From Entomortierella parvispora (lineage: Eukaryota; Mortierellomycota; Mortierellomycetes; Mortierellales; Mortierellaceae), in the NCBI GenBank assembly GCA_963573315.1, contig OY752144.1, positions 2,784,501-2,848,500 on the forward strand: a stretch of 64,000 bases of DNA, in the 5' to 3' direction. The notes under the pieces are model-generated. The model had not been told where the DNA came from, did no database searches, and saw only the letters and a program-made list of their open reading frames with translations. Positions 38,376 through 51,147 of this stretch are shown here, one piece after another; the stretch's first letter is position 1; each line of letters begins with the position of its first letter. The position numbers and the translations under genes were made by a program.

Positions 38376-41300
38376 ATGAACAGCAACACCAACGAAGCCA
38401 AAAAGTCATCTCGAGGCCGCTCGAGAGGCAATGACGACTCTGCCATGGACTCGAACCAAGGTTTTGTCATCGCCGGGGCTACCCCCATGCGCGTTGTTGC
38501 GGTGCGACCTGACTGCGGCTCAGAGTTCCGAGTTGCTTCCGAAGAGTTCGGTGGCGGTAAGGCGCAGAAATCCAAGCTGCCCGTGAAAGCTGTCTCGGTC
38601 GACGGCATCGAGTTTCAGCTCCCTCTTGGTACTGATCAGCGTCAGTCAACTGATTTCAACTGTTTATGCTTCTTGCCTAACGTTTCCTAACCCCAACAGT
38701 TTCTCTTTGAAAATAACAATATCTACAAACCATTCATAGACAAAGTTGTTGTACAAGAGATCATCGCTGGCAGGAAGGACGAAGAACCCATCAACCATTT
38801 GCATCAGCACCTCGACCATCGTGTGCACGTTGGTATCAATCGACCCTCGCTGACCATCTTCAGCTCAATGGGAGGTCGTCGTGATTCTTCCACGACTATC
38901 CTTGAGTTTGGTGGTAGCTCAGATGTCCATCCCAAGTCTCACCCTCAACCTAAGGAGTTTGTCTACCGCGACGAAGATTTTCAGCCCTTGACTTCGAACA
39001 CAAAATCGTAGGTGAAGCTAATACTAGGCCGACAGCATGTGTAATGGCATGATCCCGTACCTCATACTATTGTGTATACATAGCGTTCACTCGAAAGTGC
39101 AGTCTACAGCCTCTCTGTCAGGCAGCAATGCTCGTGGAACCTCGTAAGTGCTGTACTATTACATGAAAGGAGCAAAGACAGAGATCGTTTATTACAAGAA
39201 GCTGACGGTCATATCATGCACACGCAGTGCCGCGCGTGCCAGCTACGAAGCCCGTGGCCAGAAAGATTTGCACCAGAGTCATTCTGCTGCAAAGCGCGCA
39301 GTGAATTTGAATCGCTCCGAGATATCGCATCCTCAAAATGAGATATCGCATTCTCATTCGGACAGGTACAGTCATCATCGACCTCAGAATAGCTAGGACA
39401 CAGAGATGAAACTGACTAAACTCTCGTATTGCCTTTCGCCTTCAACGGCAGTTCATCGTCGTTTGGTCTTAGCGCATCTTTTTTTGCAAAGCCGACAGTC
39501 CGCCAAAAACGTGGCGGATCACAAATCCACTCTGCTAACCATGCCCACCACTCCGCAGGAAATGCCAACCCAGAGATGCATTCGGATCAGTTGATTAATG
39601 AGTTCAACAGCAACCAGACTTCAAAATCGGGACAGCGTAGAGGAAATGCAGAACAGAGGGATTACATCCAGCATGCGGGTCCTTTGAACGTCTCAGCTCA
39701 TCAGACCCACGATGTAAAGAACCATCTCCGAGGATCGTACTCGATTGCTCAGTCATCGTTGCCACAGTCATCTCTAGGGTCATCCAACGGACACCACGCA
39801 CAGGCTGTCCCTGACAATCGAGACTCGTACAAGATTCCACACCATCATAACGAGAACGATCCAACTGACCATCATGATCATCATCGACACCAGTGCAGTG
39901 ATGAGGAGTGCAGTGACCATGACGACAGCCATGAACACCTTTATTCTACCAGCCAGTATTTTCACCAGCAGTATCACCAGCAGCAAACTCCGGTGCATAC
40001 CAGACATTCGGCAGTGGGATCGTCCCATGTCTATGGGTACTCACCTGAACAGAACCTGGCATTGTCTGTCGACGCCGTCTCTGCAAGTGAGGGACGCGCA
40101 TCAGCGAAAAGTAGCACAGCGTCGAAGCATCATCATGTTGTTGACACGGTCAACGCGCCTGTTCATTTGATCCATCCAGCCGGATGGCATCGACCTCAAA
40201 TTTCTGCAAGATCGGCTCATTATCAGCAAGAGTACCATGGTGACGATCACAATGACCGCCACGATTATCATGAGCAGCATCATCAGCAGCAGCACACTCC
40301 TACCCACAAGTCCCACATTGCTGTTCATGCTCAACACGCTCGCCGTAACGAATCTCCAGAGCTGAACGTAGGCACTGTGTTCACTGATATGGCTTTCTCG
40401 ACTGGTTCTTCAAGAACACAGAATGGCCAGCGCTCAGCTTCCGGTCGCCGCAATCTCGTCGATCCCTCCAATGCCCCCGTTCACCTTATCCACCCTGTTG
40501 GACAGCACAGCGAAGGGTCCTCATCGCACAAGGGCCACAGCAGTTCTCATATTTCGATTGATGACGAGCAGGGTTGGTCGATTGTCAGCGGGAAAAAAAA
40601 ACGCGTGCAACAAAACCACAGCAGTCAGTCTTTGAAGGGACATGCCCACGCTGTGCCTGATAACCGAGATAATTACAAGATCGCTCATCACCACCAAGAG
40701 CACAATCCAACTGACCATCATGACCATCATCGCCACCAGTGCAACGACGAGGATTGCAGTGATCACGACGATAGCCACGAACATCTTTCAAGCCAGGCAC
40801 GCGGTCAGTCTAATGGAAATCGTCCGCAACCCCATCCTCAGTCTGCTAGCAGCAAGTCGTACGCGGCTACCCATGCGACCCACGAGATGCATTTGGACCA
40901 GCAGTTCAAAGAGTATACTGGCATTCAGTCATCAAAACCTCAACAGAGTGGAAAGAACTCAGGACACAACGCGCCAACTCACCACCAGGAGCCTTTCTAT
41001 GGTCACCCCGACTTGATCTACTCTGCCGAGACACACAGGTCCACTGGCGCCTACGACACTTGGCAAGTTCAAGGAAAGGGTGGTAGGATCGGTTCAAAGG
41101 TTGCCCCCTCCCATCGACCCTCAACTATCAAACATTCAGATAGCAATGCCAGGACTGCATCTCCAAAACTCAACGTTAGCTCTATCTTCGCAGAGTCCCA
41201 AAGAGGGTCTCAAAAAGCGTCCAAGCAGAAGTCCTCCGCAAGCCAGTCCTCCCACGATATTGGTCCCTTCAGTGCCCCAGCCCACTTTATCCATCCTGTG

Positions 41301-44300
41301 AGCCACCACGCTTCAACAGCCGGAGGGGCAAAGTCGCACGGGGAGAGTACCCAAACTTACGTAAAAACGACGACACATCTTAAGCGAGCCAGGGAGCGTG
41401 ATCATGTCTACACTCCTACTCACAAAGGTGATTCCCTAGGTCACAGAAATGGAGTTGCATCCAGCCATTCTCATGCAGCTCACTCCCACGAATCTCACTC
41501 CCCCCAGGCCCGCCCTCAACATGTCGACTCTCATCCTACGCATTCTCACCCTTCAAAAGACTTTCCGGCGCTTCATCTGGATGTTACGTTCAAGGAGCAG
41601 AGAGGGGGGCAAACTCAAGGACATCGTCATATTAGTCAGCATCTGGATATAGATTCAGAGAAGCGACATTTGGAGCAATATTTGGTCAACAAGAAGCGAG
41701 GAAATTCTCATGGACATCACGCCATCGCGGTCCCCGCCCACCGGTCGTCCAAGATTAAACATTACCTTCATGGTGAGCCTTGGGATCATCATAATCATCA
41801 CAGGCACCAATGTGATGATGAGTACTGCAGCGACCATGATGGTAGTCACCAGCATTTCCACCCAGAAGGATATGTGTCACCTCGTCATCATCATGCTGCT
41901 GCCTTGGAGCACCATCGTCACGCCGTCCTTCAATCGACTCATGGCCGTCACTCTCGCGACGAATCTCCAGAACTGAACTCGAGTATTTTGTCTAAAGAAC
42001 CTACCTCGTCTGGGCTCAAAAGGTCAAGCGCCGGCAAGATGCAATCCATTCCACGCGCTATCAGCCCTCACATGGGCGCGTTCAATGCCCCAGCTTACCT
42101 GGTTCACCTTGCGGCTCAGAAAAAGCATGAGTCTGCTACGCTCCAAGGCCATCGGGAGGAGCAAAAGATGAGTGGAGGAGTCAACGGGCGCAGACAATCT
42201 GCCCTGTTTGAGGATGTTTTCGATTCGGACCACGAGTGTTCACCACATCATGATCATGCCAACGCACCCTTTATGAACATGGGGTCTCTTCTCAATTCGC
42301 CTTCTTCTGGCATTTCGAAGGGAGAACGAAGCACCCCTTCTGGGCGTCGCGCCGATCCTTTTAGCGCGCACGCCACCAAGGCCAGGTCACAGCAGCAACA
42401 TCAGCAGCAACACCAGCAGCAACATCAGCAGCAACATCAGCAGCAACATCAGCAGCAAAGCATGTACCAGCACCAACAACAACAACACCAGCAACAGCAT
42501 GTCCCCGTTCACAAGTCGCACACTGATGTCCATGCTCATACCGTACGTCGCGAACAGTCACCAGAGCTCAATCTGGGCAGAGGCAAGCACGTCAACAATC
42601 GACATGAGCCGACCCAACATGGTGGAGCACAGGAGAACAAGGATAGAAGTATTGGCCACCATGGACACAAGCCTGCTCATGAACTTCGATTGGTGGATAG
42701 AAACTTTGACTATGACACCGAGCTGCGCGAGAGTGAAGATCCTCATGCGTATCATCATCCCGTATCAGAAAAGCACCAGAGTTACGACGCCAAAGGTCGC
42801 CCATATCCTCATGATGCTGATTACGATGATGACTCGCACAATTATATGCCACAGCAACAACACAATAGCCGTGAATCGTCAGACCAGTATGGACAGATCG
42901 ACCGACATGCGTTGAACAAGCGGCGCGGGAACTCGCATGGTCATCATTCCATTGCTGTTCCAGACCACCGCGACCATAACAAAATTGAACACCATGACCA
43001 TTACCGTGACCTTACAGACCAACATGAACACAGCCATGTACATTCCCAGTTTACCGATGGAGGAGATACAATGTCCTATGGTACACAGTCTCGGAAATTC
43101 CAAAGATTGCAGTCGCACCACGCTCACGCAGCACAGAGCTCTCCATCTCCAGACTTGAATCTTGGAACTCTCTTCCAAGAAAATGGGCAGTCCAGAAGGG
43201 TGCCAAACAAGGCACTACCATCGCGTTCGGCATCTGGGTCCTACGCATATTCTGCAGCGGCGAGGAATGACCGCTATGATTCCTCTGACAAGGTATATTG
43301 CATCAATCGTAGTTGATCGCTTTCACAGCTTACATTGTATTCACGCGTTTACACCATTCTTTACCATAGGTTTCGTTGACCCGCGGACAGTACGCCAAGC
43401 ACGCCTCACACGAATCTCAAGAGTCTCACGAATCTCCTCCCACTCATGCCTCAAATTACGGTTCTAAAGTACAGCATTCACCTGTTCAACTCCAGCGCGC
43501 CACTTACCCTGACTTGAACTTGGTGCCACTGCTCAGTGAATTCCCATTCCCAAGCGGATCGAAGCAGCTCCAACAAGAATCGAGTGAGGTCGACCAAAAC
43601 TCGAACCGGAGGGATGAATACTTGCACAATAAGATGCGTGGCGACTCTCACGGTCACCATGCCATTGCTGTCCCTGACCACCGAGGAGATTACAAGATTC
43701 CTCACCAACATCACGATCAGGACCCAGTCGACCGCCATGACCATCATCGTCACCAATACGGTGACGAGGACTGCAGCGATCACGACAATAGTCATCAGCA
43801 CTATCATCCTTCCCAGCAGTATCGTCAACAGAGTAATGCCTCTACGCACCACTTTATTCATCCCTCTGGCACCTACCATCCTCAAGTTCTGACAAGATCG
43901 GTTCGCTCACAGCCACCAGTGCACCGTGATGGGGATGATGATCATGATGAAAACTTGGACAAAAGCGTTGATCGAGACCATAAGCCGACTCATCAATTCG
44001 ACGGCGTGGTTCACTCTGAGCACTCTGTCCTCGAGTCTTCTCACCCTCATTATATCAACATCCACTCCGCCAATGTCAAGACTCAGCAGCAACATCAGCA
44101 ACAAAAGGCTCCCGTTCACAAGTCGCACACTGCTGTTCATGCTCACCGCGATCATCACGAACAGTCACCAGAGCTCAATCTGGGTGCCTTGTTCACGGAC
44201 ATGAATCCATCTGGTGCCATTGGAAAGAAGACTCTGCAGACTTCTTCTCGTCAGCGTCATGTTGATCCATTCAGCGCACCAGTTAATTTGATCCCTGCTG

Positions 44301-47300
44301 CCGATACCCATCATTCCTCGGCCCAGTCCTCTCGATCGCAGGTCCCAGTGAGCCAACATCACTCCTCTGTGCGTGTTGCTCAGGCTCATGTGAGTAACGA
44401 GTCTCCAGGATTGATCTTTGGATCGGACTATGACGAGAAGGAGATTAGAGGCAGGCACGTCCACAGTCAACATGAGCCGATCCAACATGGTGGAGAACAT
44501 GAGCACAAGGATAGAAGTATTGGTCACCATGGACACCAGCCTGCCCATGAGCTTCAATTGGTGGATAAACACTTTGACTATGACACCGAGTTGCGCGAGG
44601 GTGAAGATCCTCATGCGTATCATCATCCCGTATCAGAAAAGCACCAGAGCTATGATGCCAAAGGTCGCCCATATCCTCATGATGCTAATTACGATGATGA
44701 CTCGCACAATTATATGCCACAGCAACAACATAATAGCCGTGAATTGTCAGGCCAGTATGGACAAATCGACCGACATGCATTGAACAAGCGGCGCGGGAAC
44801 TCGCATGGTCATCATTCCATTGCTGTTCCAGACCACCGCGACCATAACAAAATTGAACACCATGACCATGACCGTGACCCTACAGACCATCACGACCATC
44901 ACCGCCACCAATGCGATGATGAGTACTGTAGTGACCATTATGAGGGCCATGCACATCACGGCCAGCCCTCTCACTCCTATGGCCAAGGTCGAACTCATGG
45001 AAATATGTCTCAATATGGATCAAGCACAGCCGACCGATCCTTCGACTCTGTGGATTCGCCTCAGCTGAATATTGGAGCCTTTTTCAATGAGACCCCAGAA
45101 ACAAGTCATCTAGGCTCCTTTACTTATGCAGAAGTTGCCAAGCGTGGCAGCCATCATCAGGGACAGGGTCAGGTTAGTACATGTTGCTTTTGTCGCTCAT
45201 GGTGAACTTTGACAAGGCCTGACAAAATGAAACATTGTTTATTGCTAGAATCGCTCGTTCAATGCTCAGATTCATCCCCAAGCTCACAAAGGCTTTCAAC
45301 GACAAGCACCAGCGAACCCCCGGCACGCCATAGTCCGTGCTTCTCAACACCACGTTGCTTCGGCTTCGCCCGAACTTAATCTTGGGGATCTCTTTGTCGA
45401 AGACCAATCGACGGGCAGACGAGGCAGCAGCGGTCCTCAGTCTGGGTTCACTGGACATATTGGAACTCATGGATTGGACGACCACAGCAAACCCAATGTC
45501 AGCAACAAAGTGACTTCCTCTGACAAAGTGACTTCCTCTGGACATGCTCACGCTGTTCCTGCCCACCGTGAAAGCAAGATTCAACATCGTCACTATGAGC
45601 AAGACCCTGCAGACCACCACGACCATCATCGCCATCAATGCGACTATGAGTACTGTAGTGACCATGATCAAAGCCATGTTCATTACGGAGGCAGGTCTAG
45701 CTTGTCAAAGTCCTCTCATCCTCCAAAGGATGACTTTAATGTAAGTTCAGCTTCGAAAGAGCATACAGGTCTACAGATTAATACCTTGAAGAGCTGATTG
45801 ACCTAATAACCTAAAATTGTGTACTAGGGTTACGTGTTTGATGCCTCGAAGTTCCTCCACAGCACCTCAGGTCATTCCCGCAACGGCGGTTCTAAGAGCT
45901 CTCACCTGAATTATATCACAGATGATTATGTGGAGAGGGCACATGAAAATACCATTGGCATTGGGCAGCTTCCTCGAGACGGCAGGTACTCAGGGCCGAT
46001 CGAATATCTCGAGGATGTTGAGGCAGGCGGGGTCCCATTTGGTGCCGTTGCCGCTGAAAGTCGCCCTGCAAGACACATTCGCGTCTATCAAGCCGCTGTT
46101 CCTCATCTTCAGACCCAGCATACGCGAACCGAGCACGCGCCCGCTCACTACGAGATCACTCACAAAGCGTACAATCCCTCCGCCTCAAGCAGTCGCACTC
46201 ATCAACCAACAGGAGTTGCTCTAAATGAGATGAGGGCCGCTGCCATTGCTGGAGGTCGTCTTAGTAACGCCCCAGGTCCCTCTACCCCTGTTTCTTCCAT
46301 TCACATCAACTCAAAGCGCACTCAAGTTCCCCTAAGTCGCGCTCCACTGCACGACGATGCTCACCACGAGCGATCGCACCAAGTTTTAGGAAGAACCCAT
46401 GAGGAGCCAACCCACCCACCAATGCCAGACATGCAGGCTTTCCATGCTAGTGGCTTGCACGCTGTGTCTCATCCCTACTCGTCACAAGGATCTGGCTCGT
46501 CTCTCGGAAATACCGGTCCGGTACACTCAAGTGTTGCACCTTTACATCAGCATATCAATCCTTACATGACAGCTGCTGTCGTTCATCGCGAGAATGGAGA
46601 CCATCTGGACCATCGCCATCAACACGGTATCGACTCTCACCCCGGTCACGTCAAGAAGCCCACCAACAGGCAAATGAAGAAGGAGGCAAAAAAAGAGGCA
46701 AGACAGTCCATTTCTCGGGACACCCCACGCCGCTTGGGCGCAGATGAGACTATGCGCTCTGTGTCTGGAAGCCGTCCTGATTCTACTCCCGACCTTCATC
46801 AGGACCATTTCTTTGTCGAACCCGCACCCTCTTCGCAACAAGGTACATCTAAAGGTCTACCCTTGGCAGGAGCTGCCATGAATGGTATTCGATCCATCGT
46901 TGGAGCCGCTTTGCATGTACCATCCGTGGTAGCTCATGCCATCTACGACGACAGCGAAACTCATGGCCGCAATGCCTCCGCTCACGGCCACTCTGCTCAA
47001 GCTGGACGAACTGTGCAACGTGGACACTCAAAAGCAGTGACTTTGAAGCGTCCTAGTGTCGATCCTTCATTGTACCCAGAAGAGGAACCCTCTTATCCTC
47101 GAGGAGATTTTGTCGAGCACGAGAATCCAAGATTCCCTCGCAACTACAAGAATGTCATTGAGATCCCCTATCACCCTTGGACGTACCACCAAGGATCTGA
47201 TGACTCTTATCCCTCACATGAACATCGCCATTCCGATTCTCACCTCCCCCACCAAGGCCTAAGCTCAGGAAACATCCATAGCGGCTCTGCCGGCTCAGGA

Positions 47301-47441
47301 TACCACCAGTTATCCTCTCGTTTCTTCCGGCATGTCTCACCGCAGCATTCTAACCATCCCGAGCAGCACCGTAGCCAACATGAGCAACAGCAGCAGCAGC
47401 ACTACAGCCAACATGAGTCACAGCAGTTCTACAATCAGCAT

Positions 47442-47482
<41 letters not shown>

Positions 47483-50400
47483 CCACCAACGCAGTCATCA
47501 TGAACAGCAACAGAACCGCCTCCATGATGAGCAGCAGCACAGCCACAATGGGCAGCAGCAACATGATCAGTGGCAACACCGCGCGCATGTAGTCCACTCG
47601 AGCTCCCCTACCCATGCCGTAATGCCCCAGCAAAGTAGCAGACATAGCCTCCCAGTGACACCTCAACCCCATTTTGTTCATTCGTTCTCAATGGCCAAGA
47701 ATCACCCAGGGCTGTACCCCGAAGAGTCCGAGTATTATTCTCGAGGCGAGGTCTCTCAACACGAGAATCCAGACCACCCTGACAGCATCATGAATGTTAT
47801 TGAGCTGCCTATCGGTTCTGCGTCTTTTTCACAAGGGGGCTCCAGGTCGCTGCATCGCGGTGATCAACATGCCGCCCCCCATACTTCTGCAACCATCTAC
47901 GTCCCTCATTCTCAGCACGCAAGCTCGATTCAGCAGCACAGAGAACACTCTTACAATCATTCAAAGGCCGTTGGATTGAAGCATCCACAGGTCAATTTAA
48001 GATTATATCCGGAGGAGGACGGTTCCTATCCACGTTCAGATGCCAGTCGTCTTCATGAGAATCCTGCTCATCCCTCGCATATCATTGACGCGCACGAGGT
48101 CCGGGCTTCGGACTTGCACATGCACCATGATTTGCATCCAACCATCACGGAGACTGCTGTTGCGATGGCCGAGTCTGCCGCAGAGATGGCCGAAACCATG
48201 GCCGAGAGTGCAGCCGCGGCGATTGCTTCTGGTGTCGTGGGTGTAAGGGCCATGCTCGGCAACGTCCACCTGCCTCATGTGGTTGACCTTTTGCCAGAGA
48301 CACAGCACCTTGGTGAGCAGCACCATCGACAAAACCATGCTCAGCAACACCAGCCACAGAACCATGCTCAGCAACGCCAGCCACAGAACCATACTCAGCA
48401 ACGCCAGCCACAGAACCATGCTCAACAGTACCAACAACTGCACCAGGCGCAAAACCAGCAACAACTGCATGCTTCGTACCAGACCCGGGCGTCTGCCCCT
48501 ATTACGCACGCGCCTGCCCCAGTGCACGCTATGCAGGTGCCGGTCCAGTCATCCCTGAACACTGCCAGGGTTCCAACTCATGTTGCCCAGAGTGGAACTT
48601 ACAGTCCGCGCGGAGAGTCGTACTGTGGCCGTAAGTCCAGAAAGGTGATCGTCCGAATCGTACTTCGTCCGCGCTAATTTCAAACTGACCCTGTCCTCTT
48701 TCGATCCTTAGAAACCGGATCAACCCACTACCCAACCTTCTCGCCGAGGAGTGAAGCGCGTGCGATGCCAGTACCCATGGATCTTGGTCAGCACCGCGGT
48801 GATGCATATTACGGGCGTAAGTGGATATATCTTTTTTTTTTTTTTTTTTTTTTTTTTGGCATTAGTGAAATCATTGACGCGGGCGCTGACATCAATGTTA
48901 TGCTCCCTTTGAACCACTAGAATCTGGAAAGAACTCTGGACCTTCTCAAACCCACGCTCCTGCCAGCCACGTACCCGCTACCCAGGTTCCAGTTCAAGCC
49001 AGCCATATCATCACTAACCAGGCTCCAGCAGGTCATATTCAAGCCAGCCATGCGTCGAGGAATGAAGCGCGTGCGATGCCGGTACTCATGGATCTTAGTC
49101 AGCATCGCGGTGATGCTTATTACGGCCGTAAATGGATATATCATTTTTTTGGCATTAATGAGAACAACCACGTTGATTGACGTTGGCGCTGACATCAATG
49201 TATCAATGTTATCCTTCCTTTGGACCACTAGAATCTGGAAAGAGCTCTGGCCCTTCCCAAACTCATGCTCCTGTCAGTCACGTACCCGCTAGCCAGGTTC
49301 CAGCTGGCCATGTTCAAGCCAGCCATATCTCCACTAACCAGACTCCAGCGGGTCATTTTCAAGCCAGCTACGTCACCGCTAACCAGGCTCCAGCAGGTCA
49401 TGTTCAAGCCAGCTATGCTCCAGCTAGCCACAGTCAAGCCAACCATACTCCCGTTAGTCACGCTCCAGTGAGTCATTTCTCCGTTGCCTCCACAACGCAA
49501 TCCCATGCTCCACTGGCTGTGAACCCGACCGCACGTACAGCAGCTCATCCCGTCGCTGCCGCTTCTACGCATCTCGGCGACCGCCACCTTCGAGATGTGG
49601 CTGGTTTGACATCTGAGCACCCTCAAGAGCATCACGACTCACGCCATAACGGTACCTCAGTTGGGCGTAGTGCTGTGAAGAGCAGCATCTGGAACAGGAA
49701 GTTTGAATTGATCTCAGTTTTCCCCCCTAACTCTGCATCACTTCAGCAGCAGCAGCAGCAACTGCACTTGCCATCGACAACTGCTCAGTCCCAAGCAGCT
49801 CCGATGACAACCCCTAGTCATAACGTTCACCAAGGTCATAGTGCCTCCAACTACGGCCAGTCTCAGCAGTCGTCGGTTATTCCGTCGGCTCACACCGCTG
49901 TGCCTTATGGTCAAGGTTCGACCGATGCCATTGCTTCCTATGGACAAGAAGAGCATGGTCAGCTACATCACCATGCTCACACCACCGTACCCTCTAGCCA
50001 TGACTCTGCCGCTGCAATTGCTTCTCATGGACAGGGAGAATACGCCGCTGCACCCTCCAGTTTTAACCCAGCTGCCGCCGCTGCTTATTGTGGACAGGGA
50101 GAGTATGCCCAGCAGCATCACGATGCTCACTCAGTTACTGCTCAGCCCACGTCGAGCTTCCCGACTCATGTACACGCCCCTCAAGATCAGTACCAAGAGC
50201 CGCAGCACCAGCAGCCGCAACACACCCACCAGCAGCCGCAACAGACCTACCAGCAGCAGCAGGCCCACCTGCAGCCGCAACAGACCTACCAGCAGCAGCA
50301 GACCCACCAGCAGCAGCCAACCTACCAGCAGCAGCCAACCTACCAGCAGCAGCAGACCTACCAGCAGCAACCGATCTACCAGCAGCAACCGATCTACCAG

Positions 50401-50931
50401 CAGCAACCGATCTACCAGCAGCAGCAGCAGCAGCAGCAGCACCAGCCTATCCATCAAGAGGGCCACGCTCAACTACCCTCAACAACAGCTGGTTACATGG
50501 CTTCGACCGCAACCACAGCGACGACCATTCCTGGATCACAGATTGGCGCGGCACCAGTTCAAATCGCAGCGACTGCTCCAATTCACGCCTCGGTCCAAGC
50601 TTTGGGCAATACGTCTGCTTCAACCTCGTATCAGACAACATCCTATCCAACTGACCAGGCGCAGGTCTCCTCAAACACCACGACTACGACCACGGTGACC
50701 GAGACCCCCGCTGGATATTCAGGCCCATTGCCACAGCTCCACGAAGGCGAGACAGTCATCTGGGTCAAGAAGACATTGACGACTCAAGAGTTCTATGACT
50801 CGGACGGCGCTGCTGCAGATGTGGACGAGTTTGGAATCCCCCGTCAACACGAAAATCAATCTCATCAGCTGCCACGGCAGCAGTACCAGCCACAGCAGCA
50901 GCAACAGCAGCGTGGAGGTCCTGCTCGATAA
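38376..50931 (+). CDS. giant His/Gln-rich repeat protein (~3893 aa), function unknown
   Basis: Eleven exons: 38376-38640, 38740-39007, 39084-39143, 39228-39365, 39452-43292, 43370-45172, 45249-45740, 45828-48630, 48712-48816, 48921-49127, 49232-50931. All junctions keep phase and the sum is exactly 3894 codons. No known domain is recognised. The first ~165 residues are non-repetitive (FVIAGATPMRVVAVRPDCG). The body repeats several motifs: a His-Cys block, core DHHDHHRHQC then DExCSDHDxSH (seven copies, one decayed); an ESPELNLGxLF motif (about ten copies); and an 'APVHLIHP' motif. From 47050 there are three 'LYPEEExSYPRG...HENP' units, and the C-terminal part has AGHVQASH/APASH and QQTYQQ repeats. 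It ends with a unique tail (GETVIWVKKTLTTQEFYDSD). The spaced His/Cys residues suggest metal binding. No signal peptide or membrane segment is evident. Its closest relatives are probably lineage-restricted. Confidence 0.8.
39788..45690 (+). repeat. dispersed His-Cys repeat blocks in the giant gene
   Basis: Approximate copies at 39788-39945, 40638-40785, 41708-41860, 42928-43050 (decayed, Cys pair lost), 43640-43810, 44795-44960 and 45540-45690. Each runs from a GHHAIAVPDHR-like start through a DHHDHHRHQC core to CSDHD and a His-rich end. The two cysteines are spaced by four residues. Copies 4 and 6 sit inside a larger duplication. Confidence 0.85.
42592..44880 (+). repeat. pair of near-identical ~420-bp segments inside the giant gene
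   Basis: The segment at about 42592-43010 recurs at about 44456-44876. Both encode RSIGHHGH(K/Q)PAHEL, then FDYDTELRE, EDPHAYHHPVSEKHQSYDAK and GRPYPHDA, up to the His block GHHSIAVPDHRDHNKIEHHD, with only scattered base changes. The similarity is much higher than among the other repeats, so the copy is recent or maintained by conversion. Confidence 0.85.
48740..49255 (+). repeat. tandem duplication of exon plus intron (311-bp unit)
   Basis: The end of exon 9, the following 104-nt intron (48817-48920) and the start of exon 10 repeat as the end of exon 10, another 104-nt intron (49128-49231) and the start of exon 11. The encoded EARAMPVPMDLGQHRGDAYY matches EARAMPVLMDLSQHRGDAYY, and both introns share the GTAA(G/A)TGGATATATC donor side and the ACCACTAG acceptor. 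The first intron contains a T27 run. Confidence 0.85.
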
Positions 50932-51014
50932 GTAGCAAACGTGTATTGAGATTCGAGATCTACGATGGATAGATGGACAGACGACAGAGTAGAGTTGACC
51001 CAATGTGGTTTTCA

Positions 51015-51020
51015 ATAAAA
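51015..51020 (+). terminator. polyadenylation signal of the giant gene
   Basis: AATAAA lies 84 nt after the stop codon at 50931, within an A-rich tract. Use is inferred. Confidence 0.5.
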
Positions 51021-51147
51021 AAAAAATAAAAAAAGAAGGGATCTTGCCAAGGATTCCTTGTTCAATTTTATTTTCTTTTGCGAGATGGGTCGCTTTGAGG
51101 AGGTTTGGAAATCATTGCCACGAACCATGCTAGAAAAGTCGCTGAAT

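Noticed and set aside
39904-45290. several minus-strand Met/Val/Ile-rich frames in the giant gene
   Set aside because: They are complements of CAT/GAC-rich His-Asp codons and have no independent support.
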